Assembly: GCF_008801835.1 (NCBI RefSeq)
Contig: NZ_VZOW01000009.1
Location: forward strand, 1 to 64,000
Reading direction: 5' to 3'
Source: Cupriavidus pauculus
Lineage (GTDB): Bacteria > Pseudomonadota > Gammaproteobacteria > Burkholderiales > Burkholderiaceae
DNA length: 64,000 nt
Both the position numbers and the translations under genes were made by a program. The notes under the pieces are model-generated. The model was given only the letters and a program-made list of their open reading frames with translations. It did no database searches and was not told the DNA's origin. Positions 54,853-64,000 of the stretch are shown piece after piece (position 1 is the stretch's first letter; each line of letters starts with the position of its first letter).

Positions 54853-55461
54853 ATGTCGTCACCTCAATCACCGGACAACGGCCCTGACGCCGGCCAATTC
54901 GCCGACGTCGAGGATCGCCGCCTGTTGCGCCGTCAACTGCTAACGCTGCGCGCCAACCTGCCGCACCGCGCCGCCGCCGATGCACGCATCGATGCCGCGC
55001 TTGGCACACTGCTGGAGCGCGTGGGTGCGCAGACGGTGGGCTTCTACTGGCCGATCCAGCAGGAATTCGATGCACGCGCCACGGTGGCCCGATGGCTGGC
55101 GGCCATGGCGGGCCGCGTGGCCGCCCTGCCGGTGGTCAGCCGTCCCGGCGCGCCGCTGGACTTCCATGTGTGGACGCCTGACACGACGATGCGCGCCGGA
55201 CACTACGTCATTCCCGTGCCCGATGGCACTGCGGCCGCCACGCCCGACGCGCTGCTCATTCCCTGTGTCGGTTTCAGCGCCGAGAAGTTCCGGCTGGGCT
55301 ACGGCGGCGGCTTCTACGATCGCACGCTGGCCGCCATGGCCGAGCGCGGCGCGCAGCCGCTGGCGATCGGCATCGCTTTCGATGCGTGCCGCATCGCACT
55401 GCGGCCGGCCGCGCACGACTTGCCGATGGACTGGCTGGTCACCGAAAGCGGCGCGGTCTGA
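54853..55461 (+). CDS. 5-formyltetrahydrofolate cyclo-ligase
   Basis: Converts 5-formyl-THF to 5,10-methenyl-THF with ATP, recycling a folate storage form. The 202-residue protein (from the ATG at 54853) has the ATP-binding LRRQLLTLRANL start and the diagnostic GYGGGFYDR loop. An ATG at 54784 in the same frame would add 23 residues. In enterobacteria this gene (ygfA) lies next to 6S RNA; no 6S-like structure is seen here. It is the folate partner of the nearby metF. Confidence 0.9.
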   Translation: MSSPQSPDNGPDAGQFADVEDRRLLRRQLLTLRANLPHRAAADARIDAALGTLLERVGAQTVGFYWPIQQEFDARATVARWLAAMAGRVAALPVVSRPGAPLDFHVWTPDTTMRAGHYVIPVPDGTAAATPDALLIPCVGFSAEKFRLGYGGGFYDRTLAAMAERGAQPLAIGIAFDACRIALRPAAHDLPMDWLVTESGAV

Positions 55462-55559
55462 GCGTTCGCGCCAGCACGCCAGGCGATGCCGCGCGCTGGC
55501 CACAGACGCGCTCGGACACGCGCCGCGACCACATGACGCCACGCCCCCACATCGCGCCC

Positions 55560-56318
55560 TTAACTTGCAGCAGGCGCTGGCGCCGGCACGAGTGCGTCGA
55601 TCAGCTCGCGCATGCGCTTCCAGTGCGATCCTTCCCAGAACACGCGCCGGCACTTCGGGCAACTGACAAAGCGCTCGTGCCGCTCGAACACGCCATCGGG
55701 CACGCGGCCCTGCGCCTGCGGCTTGTCGATGCGTTGCAGCGGCACGTTGCAGTCCAGGCATAGCGCAAACGGCCGCGCACTGCGCGCCAGATCGAGCCGC
55801 GCAAACACCTCGCGCGCCTGCAGCGGCGACTTGATGGCGCGCACATAGCAGCCGTGCGTGATTTCGCGGCGCTTGAGCAGTTCGCGGTCGCGCGTCAGCA
55901 CGATGCGCCGCTCGGCGGCGGCGATGCGCGCAATCTCGCTGTCCTCGAAATGGTTGTCGTAGAGCGTGTCGAATCCGGTCATGCGCAAGAGGTGCGCAAG
56001 ACCGCCCAGGTGCGCATCGGCAATAAAGCGGATCTCGCGCAGCGGGCGCTCGCGCACGCGCAGCAGCGGCGTGATATCGAGCGATTCGAACTGCGGATAG
56101 ACGGCCACGCGGTCGCCGTCCTCAATGATGTGGTCGAACGGCGCCGATTCGCCATTCACGAGAATCAGTTCCACCTCGGTATGCGGCACGCCCAGCGCCT
56201 CGATCATGTGCTTGACCGTGGCCGCCCGCGCGCAGGCGCGCGACAGGTCGCGGCGCCGTTGCGATGGCGCCAGGAAATCGTTCAGTTCCTCGTAGAAACG
56301 GAAAGTGGCGTGGACCAT
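55560..56318 (-). CDS. Mut7-C RNase / ubiquitin-fold fusion protein
   Basis: A 252-residue protein with an N-terminal ubiquitin-like (ThiS/MoaD-fold) domain (residues ~1-85: ATFRFYEELNDFL, VELILVNGESAPF) and a Mut7-C PIN-like nuclease domain. Acidic residues lie in FIADAHLGGLA and TRDRELL, and a zinc ribbon is made from CLDCN and CPKCRR. Proteins of this type are predicted RNases; no target is known. The ATG at 56318 is chosen from two candidates. Confidence 0.82.
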   Translation of the reverse strand: MVHATFRFYEELNDFLAPSQRRRDLSRACARAATVKHMIEALGVPHTEVELILVNGESAPFDHIIEDGDRVAVYPQFESLDITPLLRVRERPLREIRFIADAHLGGLAHLLRMTGFDTLYDNHFEDSEIARIAAAERRIVLTRDRELLKRREITHGCYVRAIKSPLQAREVFARLDLARSARPFALCLDCNVPLQRIDKPQAQGRVPDGVFERHERFVSCPKCRRVFWEGSHWKRMRELIDALVPAPAPAAS

Positions 56319-56369
56319 GGCGTCGAGTATGACACCATCGCGCGCGGCGCAACACGCCACGACACGCCG

Positions 56370-56732
56370 CTATCGGGCGTTGCCGATCCGCAATGCGGCC
56401 TCCACCGCCATGCGCGCCCAGGGCGTCATCGCGGCCGGCGATTCCAGGCACGCGGGCGGGAGGCTCAGATAGTGACGCAACGTCACCTCGCGCCGCGCCG
56501 AGTGGTAGCGAAACGGCTCGCTGCCTTCGGCGGCAAAGCGCGCTAGCGTCACGTCGTCGGCTTTCAGGTAGCACTGGCCGCCGCTGACCAGCGCGAACAT
56601 CAGGCCATCGTAAAACAGACCGTGCCCGCCAAACATGCGTTTGGCCGTGATCGGGCCGATGCCGGACGCCAGCGGCGCCATCAGTTCGAGCAGGTGCTCG
56701 ACGAACGGATCTGGGCGGCGCGCGGCGGGCAT
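56370..56732 (-). CDS. TfoX N-terminal domain protein
   Basis: A 120-residue protein with only the N-terminal TfoX/Sxy domain. ITAKRMFGGHGLFYDGLMFALV is the family signature. Full TfoX controls competence; single-domain forms are common and of unknown function. The ATG at 56732 gives the expected start. It lies 26 bases after metF on the same strand, so it is the last gene of the ahcY-metF transcript. Confidence 0.82.
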   Translation of the reverse strand: MPAARRPDPFVEHLLELMAPLASGIGPITAKRMFGGHGLFYDGLMFALVSGGQCYLKADDVTLARFAAEGSEPFRYHSARREVTLRHYLSLPPACLESPAAMTPWARMAVEAALRIGNAR

Positions 56733-56758
56733 TGCAGGATCGGCGGCGGTGGGCGGCG

Positions 56759-57589
56759 TTACAGCTTCAGCCGCTGCCAGATCGCCTTGGTGGCCGCGGC
56801 GGTATTGAGCGTGTAGAAGTGCAGGCCTGGCACGCCGGCGGCCAGCAGGCGCTCGCACAAAGCGGTCACCACATCGAGGCCGAAGGCGCGGATCGCTTCC
56901 TTGTCGTCGCCGAACGATTCGAGCCGCTTGGCCACCCAGCGCGGCACTTCGGCGCCGCACATCTCGGAAAAGCGCATCAGCTGCGAGTAGTTGGTGATCG
57001 GCATGATGCCCGGCACGATCGGCACGTCCACGCCCATCTTGCGCACGTCGTCGACGAAGCGGAAGTACGCGTCGGCGTTGTAGAAATACTGCGTGATCGC
57101 CGAGTTGGCGCCGGCCTTCACCTTGCGCACGAAATTGTCCAGATCGTGCTTGGGCGAGCGTGCCTGCGGATGGTATTCGGGATAGGCGGCGACTTCGATG
57201 TTGAACCAGTCGCCGGTCTCCGCGCGGATGAATTCGACCAGTTCGTTGGCATAGCGGAACTCGCCGATCTCGCCCATGCCGGACGGCATGTCGCCGCGCA
57301 GCGCGACAATATGGCGGATGCCGCCGTCGCGATACGTCTGCAGGATATTGCGGATGCTCTCGCGAGACGATCCCACGCACGACAGATGCGGCGCGGCTTC
57401 GATGCCTTCGCGCTGGATTTCCAGCACGGCGTCGAGCGTGCCTTGCTGCGTGGTGCCGCCCGCGCCAAACGTCACGGAGATGTACTTGGGCTGCAGCGGC
57501 GCCAGTTGCGCGCGCGTGTTGCGCAGTTTCTCCGCGCCTTCCGCCGTCTTGGGCGGGAAGAATTCGAAGCTGTAGTAGCGATCAGTCAT
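56759..57589 (-). CDS. metF: 5,10-methylenetetrahydrofolate reductase
   Basis: FAD-dependent reduction of methylene-THF to 5-methyl-THF, the methyl donor for methionine synthesis. The 276-residue TIM-barrel protein has FEFFPPKT at the N-terminus, SVTFGAGGTT, and the FAD-binding ALRGD. ITQYFYNADAY is the conserved active-site strand. The ATG at 57589 is used, three codons into the open frame. It is downstream of ahcY and a holin-like gene, in the S-adenosylhomocysteine-regulated operon. Confidence 0.94.
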   Translation of the reverse strand: MTDRYYSFEFFPPKTAEGAEKLRNTRAQLAPLQPKYISVTFGAGGTTQQGTLDAVLEIQREGIEAAPHLSCVGSSRESIRNILQTYRDGGIRHIVALRGDMPSGMGEIGEFRYANELVEFIRAETGDWFNIEVAAYPEYHPQARSPKHDLDNFVRKVKAGANSAITQYFYNADAYFRFVDDVRKMGVDVPIVPGIMPITNYSQLMRFSEMCGAEVPRWVAKRLESFGDDKEAIRAFGLDVVTALCERLLAAGVPGLHFYTLNTAAATKAIWQRLKL

Positions 57590-57671
57590 GGTTGGCACGC
57601 CGCATTCGCGGCGCCCGATAAGAATCGTTGAAGCAGGCCATCGGCGCCGCGCGGGGCGCCCGGACGGCTGG

Positions 57672-58019
57672 TCAGTTGCGCTCGCCCAGCAACACGCTGG
57701 AGAGGATCCACGAGATCACGCTGTACAGGATCGAGCCCAGCAGCGCGGCGCCAAACCCGTTCACGACGAATCCCTGCAGCAGGTTGCCGACGAACAGGAA
57801 CAGCAGCGCGTTGATGACGAAGATGAACAGACCCAGCGTCACCAGCGTGACCGGCAGAGTCAGGATGACCAGGATCGGCCGGATCAGCGTGTTGACCAGA
57901 CCCAGCACCAGCGCGGCGATCATCGCGGCGCCGAAGCCTCCGAGATGGATTCCGCTGATCAGGCTGCCTACCAGAAACAGTGCAGCGGCATTGATGATCC
58001 AGACGGCCAACAGTCTCAT
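57672..58019 (-). CDS. Phage-holin-superfamily IV membrane protein
   Basis: A 115-residue protein with four hydrophobic helices (about residues 5-20, 30-50, 52-75 and 85-108) of the YvlD/holin superfamily IV type. LLAVWIINAAALFLVG and LIRPILVILTLPVTLVTLG are characteristic. There is no phage nearby. It sits between ahcY and metF; this arrangement is seen in related betaproteobacteria, but its role is unknown. Confidence 0.82.
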   Translation of the reverse strand: MRLLAVWIINAAALFLVGSLISGIHLGGFGAAMIAALVLGLVNTLIRPILVILTLPVTLVTLGLFIFVINALLFLFVGNLLQGFVVNGFGAALLGSILYSVISWILSSVLLGERN

Positions 58020-58282
58020 TGCGACTCCTTTGTTTTCAGGGCGATGCAATCGCTTGCGAAGGCGATCGACGTCGATCGATCGCGTCGGCCGGCGAGCGTC
58101 GCGCCCGTCGGCCAGTAGAGAAGGACCGCGCACCGCGGCGCCGGTTCATCGGGCGCGGCCGCCGCTTGATCGCGCCGCAGGTTTGGCCGCCCGCGACGCC
58201 GGATCGAGCGGCCGCCAGCGCCGAGACGCCGGTGCGCGTTCCACGCCCCTCGTCCGCCGCGTGGCGGGAGGGGCACCGCCAA

Positions 58283-59701
<1,419 letters not shown>

Positions 59702-59814
59702 GTTTCACTCCGATGTAAGAGTGGCGCATGGAACGGGAGAAGATGCGGACGCGCCGCGATGATGATCGCGGCGGGCAGACAGGTCGACTCGCGTCCCGTG
59801 CAAACCACGGAACA

Positions 59815-59914
59815 GCGAGCGCCGTTGAGACATTCCGAGCCTGGCGAATGGCGCTGGGACAGGGCGTGACCGCCTGTGCCGCGAAGTCCATCCGTTGCAA
59901 CGCTCCTCGGAGTG
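59815..59914 (-). promoter_or_regulatory. S-adenosylhomocysteine (SAH) riboswitch
   Basis: On the minus strand the ahcY leader contains the SAH aptamer blocks in order: CTCCGAGGAGCGTTGCAACG, then GCCAGGCTCGGAATG, then CAACGGCGCTCGC. The CCGAG/CTCGG helix and the pseudoknot partners GAGCG and CGCTC are intact. SAH riboswitches activate ahcY when SAH accumulates and are established in Ralstonia and Cupriavidus. Confidence 0.95.
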
Positions 59915-59919
59915 GCGGT

Positions 59920-59925
59920 ATTGTA
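59920..59925 (-). promoter_or_regulatory. -10 box of the ahcY operon
   Basis: TACAAT on the minus strand, seven bases before the riboswitch, puts the start of transcription at the aptamer edge near 59913. The -35 element is poor. Confidence 0.6.
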
Positions 59926-60010
59926 GCGTCCTGTTTGCGCCCTGCGGCGTGAACCCCTAGTTTTTTTCCTGCTTTTGTTCGCCACCCTCCCCTCACCCCG
60001 CGCCTTGCAC

Positions 60011-60841
60011 ATGCTCCCCACGCCACCCCGCACCCTGACCATCGCCGGTTCCGATTCCGGCGGCGGCGCAGGCATCCAGGCGGATCTGAAGACTTTCGCC
60101 GCGCTGGGCTGCTTCGGCATGAGCGCGATCACCGCCATCACGGCGCAGAACACGCTCGGCGTGACCGGCGTGCACGCGATTCCCGCCGACATGGTCGCGG
60201 CGCAGATCGACGCGGTGGCCAGCGACATCGGCGTCGACGCCGCCAAGACCGGCATGCTGGGCACAGCCGCGATCGTCGAAGCGGTGGCCGATGCAGTCGA
60301 TCGACATGGCATCCGCCGGCTCGTGGTGGATCCCGTCATGATTTCCACTTCGGGCGCCACGCTGTCCGACGATGCAACCAGCCAGGCGATGGTCAGGCTG
60401 CTGTTTGCGCGCGCCACGCTGGTCACGCCGAATCTGCCCGAGGCGTCGTATTTGCTGGGCCGGCGCATCGCGCGCCGCGCCGAGATGGAGGCCGCTGCGG
60501 CCGACCTGCTGGCCATGGGCTGTCAGGCCGTGCTGCTCAAGGGCGGGCACCTGGAGGACGACGGCCCGGGCGCGGCGGGACTGGACGACCTGCTGATGCT
60601 GGCCGACGGCACCGTGCGCGTGTACACGCATCGGCGCATCGACACGCCGAACCTGCACGGCACCGGCTGCACGCTGGCCGCGGCCATCGCGGCCCAGTTG
60701 GCGCGCGGCGAGGCGCTGCCCGACGCCGTCAGCACCGCGCTCGATTACGTCGCCCAGGCTATCGCCGCCGGCGCGCAACTGCGCCTGGGCGCCGGCAACG
60801 GCCCGCTGAACCACAGCTTCGCGCCGCGCGCGCTGGGATGA
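60011..60841 (+). CDS. thiD: Hydroxymethylpyrimidine/phosphomethylpyrimidine kinase
   Basis: Two-step phosphorylation of HMP to HMP pyrophosphate in thiamine synthesis. The 276-residue ribokinase-fold enzyme has the substrate-binding [20 protein letters not shown] at the N-terminus and the catalytic [10 protein letters not shown] anion hole. The ATG at 60011 is chosen, with 12 open codons upstream. It is divergent from ahcY and overlaps the next gene by ATGA. Other thiamine genes end the window on the opposite strand. Confidence 0.94.
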   Translation: MLPTPPRTLTIAGSDSGGGAGIQADLKTFAALGCFGMSAITAITAQNTLGVTGVHAIPADMVAAQIDAVASDIGVDAAKTGMLGTAAIVEAVADAVDRHGIRRLVVDPVMISTSGATLSDDATSQAMVRLLFARATLVTPNLPEASYLLGRRIARRAEMEAAAADLLAMGCQAVLLKGGHLEDDGPGAAGLDDLLMLADGTVRVYTHRRIDTPNLHGTGCTLAAAIAAQLARGEALPDAVSTALDYVAQAIAAGAQLRLGAGNGPLNHSFAPRALG

Positions 60842-61320
60842 CCACGATGGAAATGCTGACCGACATCGACCTGCGCCAGGACCCCGACGCGCGCTGGTAC
60901 GTGAAGGACGAAACCGTGCAGGTGACGTTTGCCGCCGGAGCGGGCGAGCTGATCAGCCGCGAGGGGCCTAACCGCTATGGACGCGGCGACGCCATTGTTA
61001 CCGGCGCCACCGGCGACCGCTGGGTGGTGTCGCGCGCGCGCTTCGATGCGCGCTACCTGCCGGCCGCATCGCACGCCCATGGCGAGGACGGCGCCTATCG
61101 CAACAAGCCGACGCCCGTGCTGGTCAAGGAGATGTCGCGCGCCTTTGCCATCGAGCGATCGGCGGGCGGCGACGTGCTCAACGGCAAACCCGGCGACTGG
61201 CTGATGCAATACGCGCCCGGCGACCATGGCATCACCGAGCGCGCAAGATTTCTTGCCGTGTACCGGCCCGCGCCGTCGCAACCGTCGGAACGCGCGGAAC
61301 CGGAAGATCCGAAGGCCTAG
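60838..61320 (+). CDS. PGDYG-domain protein
   Basis: A 160-residue protein with a C-terminal PGDYG-type block (YAPGDHGITERARFLAVYRP) and a preceding conserved NKPTPVLVKEM. Function unknown; the family is uncharacterised and the domain name reflects the sequence. It overlaps thiD by four bases (ATGA), so translation is coupled, and its stop overlaps that of the convergent thioesterase gene. Confidence 0.8.
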   Translation: MTTMEMLTDIDLRQDPDARWYVKDETVQVTFAAGAGELISREGPNRYGRGDAIVTGATGDRWVVSRARFDARYLPAASHAHGEDGAYRNKPTPVLVKEMSRAFAIERSAGGDVLNGKPGDWLMQYAPGDHGITERARFLAVYRPAPSQPSERAEPEDPKA

Positions 61321-61751
61321 TTGCCGCCCACCAGCTGCACCAGCTTGAACGCGGCGCGGGCCGAGCAAACCACCGTACCCGCGGCGTCGCGGGCCTCGCC
61401 CTCGACAAAGGCGATCTTGCCGCCGCGGCGCATGATGCGCGCCTCGAACGTCAGTTCACCGCGCGCGGCGGCCAGGAAATGCGTGGACATGTCGATCGTG
61501 ATCACGCCCACTTCCAGCGGCGCATGCGAGCGCGCCGCGCCGCTCAGCGTGAAATCGAGCACCGCCATCAGCGTGCCGCCGTGCACGTCGCCACGGCTGT
61601 TCACAACGTTCGGGTTGGCGGGCAGCCGGGTGCGGCACAGTCCGTCTTCCATGTGTTCCGGCTGCAGGCCCAGCAGGCGCATCAGCGGGATGTCGATACC
61701 GAAATAGGGCTTGTCGGGCGTGCCGGGAGCGGCGGGCTTGATGTCGTGCAC
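61317..61751 (-). CDS. PaaI-family thioesterase (hotdog fold)
   Basis: A 144-residue hotdog-fold acyl-CoA thioesterase with NVVNSRGDVHGGTLMAVLDF, carrying the catalytic Asp/Asn site, and ARSHAPLEVGVITIDM. Substrate unknown. The start is a GTG at 61751, preceded by GAGAGGAAA; an ATG 14 codons upstream lacks a ribosome binding site. The stop codons of this gene and the convergent PGDYG gene share four bases (CTAG). Confidence 0.83.
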   Translation of the reverse strand: MHDIKPAAPGTPDKPYFGIDIPLMRLLGLQPEHMEDGLCRTRLPANPNVVNSRGDVHGGTLMAVLDFTLSGAARSHAPLEVGVITIDMSTHFLAAARGELTFEARIMRRGGKIAFVEGEARDAAGTVVCSARAAFKLVQLVGGN

Positions 61752-61970
61752 AGCTGTTTCCTCTCTGCCGGGTTCCGTAGGTCGGAACCTCATTGCTCTG
61801 GTGACTGGACGAGAGAGGATATGCGGATTGGTGGGGCGCTGCCAGATGGAGTGGCCGGTTAGCGCCCAATCTGTCGGATTTCGTGACGCGCCGGCGCCGG
61901 ACGGGGAATTCGTCGCCGCCCTGCCCCCTTGGCGTCCCCTCAGGGCGCGCCGGGGGCAGGCCGGGCGGCC

Positions 61971-63101
61971 TCAGGCGAACATGCGGGTCAGGTCCGCCAC
62001 TGCGGCGGGCACGTCGTCGGCCTCGGTGATCGCGCGCACCACCGCCGCGCTGCCCACGCCCACGGCCAGCACTTCGCGCATATTGCCGGCGTTGACGCCG
62101 CCAATGCCGACCAGCGACGGAATCACCGGCTGCATCAGCGCCACATACGACTGGAAGCGCCCCATGCCCTGCGGCTGCGTCGGCATGACCTTGGTGGTGG
62201 TCGGGAAAATGGCGCCGAGCGCCAGGTAGCTGGGGCCGATGGCCGCCACGCGCAGCATCTCCGCGTAGCCGTGCGTGGACACGCCCAGACGCAGGCCCGA
62301 CGCCCGGATCGCATCGAGATCGGCCGCGTCCAGGTCTTCCTGACCCAGATGGATGCCATAGATGCCGCTGTCCCCGCCGCACGCCGCATGGTGGTCGATC
62401 GCCACGCGCCAGTGGTCGTTGATGAACAGCCGCGACGACTGGCCCTTCGCCGCATTGGCGGCGCGCACCACTTCGGCCTTCACCGCGGCGGGATCGTCGG
62501 ACTTGAAGCGCAACTGCACGGTCGGCACCTTCAACGGCACCAGCTTTTCGATCCAGGCCGCGCTTGGCATCACCGCGTACAGGCCCAGATCGGGCGGACA
62601 CGGCGCAAAAGCGGGCGCGGATTGTCCGGCCGGCACCAGCGCGGCATGGCGCACCTTCGGGAAGCGCGCGAAATCGGTCGGCCACGCCGCACTGCCCGGC
62701 TGCCACGCGCGCGCGATGCACAGCGCGTCGTGCGCGGGAAAATGCAGCGACAGCGCCGCGCACAGCACGGCCACGAAGGCCGGCGAATGCGCGGTCTCGT
62801 CGTCGGCCGGCACGTCGAGCACCCAGGTGCCCATCGGCGAACGCACCGTGTCGATCCAGCGGCCGCCTTCGCGCTCGGTTTCGATCAGCACCGCATTGGC
62901 CGCCGCAACGCGATCGATCGCATTGGTCTCGGCCTCGCCATCGGACAGCACCACGTCGTGGCCGCCCAGCGTGGCCGGCGCATTGGCCAGCGGCCACGCG
63001 CGCCATGGCGTGTCATCGCGCCCGAACCTCGCGGCAAAGCGCTCCATCAGGTCTTCGAACAGGGCGGCGTCGATGGCCGCGGCAACACCCGGGCGCGTCA
63101 T
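61971..63101 (-). CDS. thiE: Thiamine-phosphate synthase with N-terminal extension
   Basis: Couples HMP-PP and thiazole phosphate into thiamine phosphate. The 376-residue protein is nearly twice the usual ThiE length (~210). The ThiE TIM barrel starts near residue 171 (DLGLYAVMPS), with HLGQEDLDA, STHGYAEM and GIGGVNAGN. Residues 1-170 resemble a degenerate ThiD/ribokinase-like region (HSPAFVAVLCAALS where ThiD has [13 protein letters not shown]). ATG at 63101 overlaps the thiG stop (ATGA). Confidence 0.88.
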   Translation of the reverse strand: MTRPGVAAAIDAALFEDLMERFAARFGRDDTPWRAWPLANAPATLGGHDVVLSDGEAETNAIDRVAAANAVLIETEREGGRWIDTVRSPMGTWVLDVPADDETAHSPAFVAVLCAALSLHFPAHDALCIARAWQPGSAAWPTDFARFPKVRHAALVPAGQSAPAFAPCPPDLGLYAVMPSAAWIEKLVPLKVPTVQLRFKSDDPAAVKAEVVRAANAAKGQSSRLFINDHWRVAIDHHAACGGDSGIYGIHLGQEDLDAADLDAIRASGLRLGVSTHGYAEMLRVAAIGPSYLALGAIFPTTTKVMPTQPQGMGRFQSYVALMQPVIPSLVGIGGVNAGNMREVLAVGVGSAAVVRAITEADDVPAAVADLTRMFA

Positions 63102-63946
63102 GCGCGATCCTCCGCGCCTTCGGCGTGCCAGAACGGCATGCCGACCACGGGCGTGCTGGCCTGCGCGACTTCGCGCTCGGGCATCGGCCCGGCCAGATAA
63201 GCGGTGCGGCCGGCCTGCACGGCCTGGGCGAACGCGCGTGCCATGTTCACCGGATATGCTGCCTGCGCGACGGCGGTGTTCAGCAACACGCCGTCGTAGC
63301 CCCACTCCAGCACCTGCGCCGCATGCGACGGCAATCCCAGCCCCGCGTCGACGATCAGCGGCGTATCGGGCAGGCGGTCGCGCAGCGTGCGCATCGCGTG
63401 CGGATTGACCGCGCCGCGCCCGGTGCCGATCGGCGCGGCCCACGGCATCAGCGCCTGGCAGCCCACATCCAGCAGGCGGCGGCACAGCACCAGGTCCTCG
63501 GTGCAGTACGGCAACACCTTGAAGCCTTCCTTGATCAGCGTTTCGGCCACGGCCGGCATGTTCAGCGTATCGGGCTGCAGCGTGTAGTCGTCGCCGATCA
63601 GTTCGAGCTTGATCCAGTCGGTCTCGAACACTTCGCGCGCCATCATCGCCGTATTGACGACCTCGTTGGCAGTGAAGCAGCCGGCGGTATTGGGCAGCAC
63701 CGGCACGCCCAGCGTGCGCAGCATCTGCCAGAAGGTGTCGCCGCCCAGCGTCTGGCCGTCGCCGCTGCCCACCGCGCTCTGGCGGCGCAGCGCCACGGTG
63801 ATCATGGCCGGGCGCGACGCCTCGACGGCGGCCTGCAGCGTGGCCGGCGACGGATAGCGGGCGGTGCCCAGCAACAGGCGCGAATCGAACGATTCGCCAT
63901 ACAGCACGAACGGATCGCGCAACGATTCAGCAGGTTCGAATGTCAT
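63098..63946 (-). CDS. thiG: Thiazole synthase
   Basis: Builds the thiazole phosphate of thiamine from DXP, dehydroglycine and ThiS thiocarboxylate. The 282-residue TIM barrel has the Schiff-base Lys113 (WIKLELIGD), the ThiS-contacting PNTAGC and phosphate-binding loops (APIGTGRG, DAGLGLPSHA). It lies six bases after thiS, whose C-terminus is at the window edge. The stop overlaps the start of thiE. Confidence 0.94.
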   Translation of the reverse strand: MTFEPAESLRDPFVLYGESFDSRLLLGTARYPSPATLQAAVEASRPAMITVALRRQSAVGSGDGQTLGGDTFWQMLRTLGVPVLPNTAGCFTANEVVNTAMMAREVFETDWIKLELIGDDYTLQPDTLNMPAVAETLIKEGFKVLPYCTEDLVLCRRLLDVGCQALMPWAAPIGTGRGAVNPHAMRTLRDRLPDTPLIVDAGLGLPSHAAQVLEWGYDGVLLNTAVAQAAYPVNMARAFAQAVQAGRTAYLAGPMPEREVAQASTPVVGMPFWHAEGAEDRA

Positions 63947-63952
63947 GATGAT

Positions 63953-64000
63953 TTAGCCTCCCGTCACCGGTTGCACGAGATCGATCTGGTCGCCCGCGTG
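63953..64000 (-). CDS. thiS: Sulfur carrier protein ThiS (C-terminal part, truncated by window)
   Basis: The last 15 codons of a minus-strand frame read HAGDQIDLVQPVTGG, ending in the Gly-Gly terminus on which ThiS is adenylated and thiocarboxylated. The rest of the gene lies beyond the window edge. It precedes thiG by six bases, as in most thiamine operons. Confidence 0.9.
   Translation of the reverse strand, partial: HAGDQIDLVQPVTGG

Noticed and set aside
57672-58019. Prophage remnant suggested by the holin-like gene
   Set aside because: The superfamily IV proteins are chromosomal in many bacteria, and no other phage gene is present.

Overview
This window looks like chromosomal DNA of a betaproteobacterium in the Burkholderiaceae, most likely Cupriavidus and plausibly C. 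metallidurans. The evidence is the high GC with strong third-position bias, a fused isobutyryl-CoA mutase (icmF), a DmeF-type metal efflux protein, an S-adenosylhomocysteine riboswitch ahead of ahcY, and the PHA-genus style mix of acyl-CoA and amino-acid catabolism. From memory, dmeF and icmF of strain CH34 lie twelve gene steps apart. That is the spacing seen here, but I could not check it. I see no insertion sequence, prophage, CRISPR array or plasmid function. The window is dense, mostly operonic, and about 90% coding.

Region by region. 0-7.5 kb: dctA on the minus strand with a textbook sigma-54 promoter and upstream enhancer sites; then plus-strand genes for a thioredoxin-like ferredoxin, an alpha/beta hydrolase, a PBP5/6 carboxypeptidase, a YbeD protein, RlmI, nitronate monooxygenase and a YbaN protein. 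7.5-17.3 kb: a complete branched-chain-amino-acid-type ABC importer flanked at both ends by acyl-CoA ligases, with a divergent Crp/Fnr regulator. 17.3-22.2 kb: 3-hydroxyacyl-CoA dehydrogenase, a HIT protein and icmF. 22.3-30.6 kb: two MocR regulators, an APC permease and a beta-alanine aminotransferase plus semialdehyde dehydrogenase operon. 30.6-36 kb: PagL, then a LysR-linked leuCD paralogue coupled to a fluoroacetate-dehalogenase-type hydrolase. 36-41 kb: dmeF, a quinone oxidoreductase, an ArsN2-like acetyltransferase, tRNA-Cys, bacterioferritin, a DUF2383 protein and ribA.

41-55.5 kb is housekeeping: glmU-glmS, a lipoprotein, ttcA, folB with a pteridine-reductase-like SDR, a MidA-type methyltransferase, cca, a glutathione transferase, an NDUFA9-like protein, Slt and 5-formyl-THF cyclo-ligase. 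55.5-64 kb holds a Mut7-C protein, a TfoX-like protein, and the methyl-cycle operon ahcY-(holin-like)-metF under an SAH riboswitch. It then holds thiD and the thiS-thiG-thiE end of a thiamine operon that runs off the window.

The most interesting signals are regulatory and catalytic details rather than a new system. They are the tandem near-perfect palindromes upstream of the sigma-54 dctA promoter, a MerR-like palindrome inside the icmF promoter, and nested palindromes at the MocR loci. A 43-bp duplication copies the livH terminus into the livM leader. Bacterioferritin has lost one ferroxidase ligand, ThiE carries a large degenerate N-terminal domain, and a full fluoroacetate dehalogenase catalytic set is translationally coupled to leuD.
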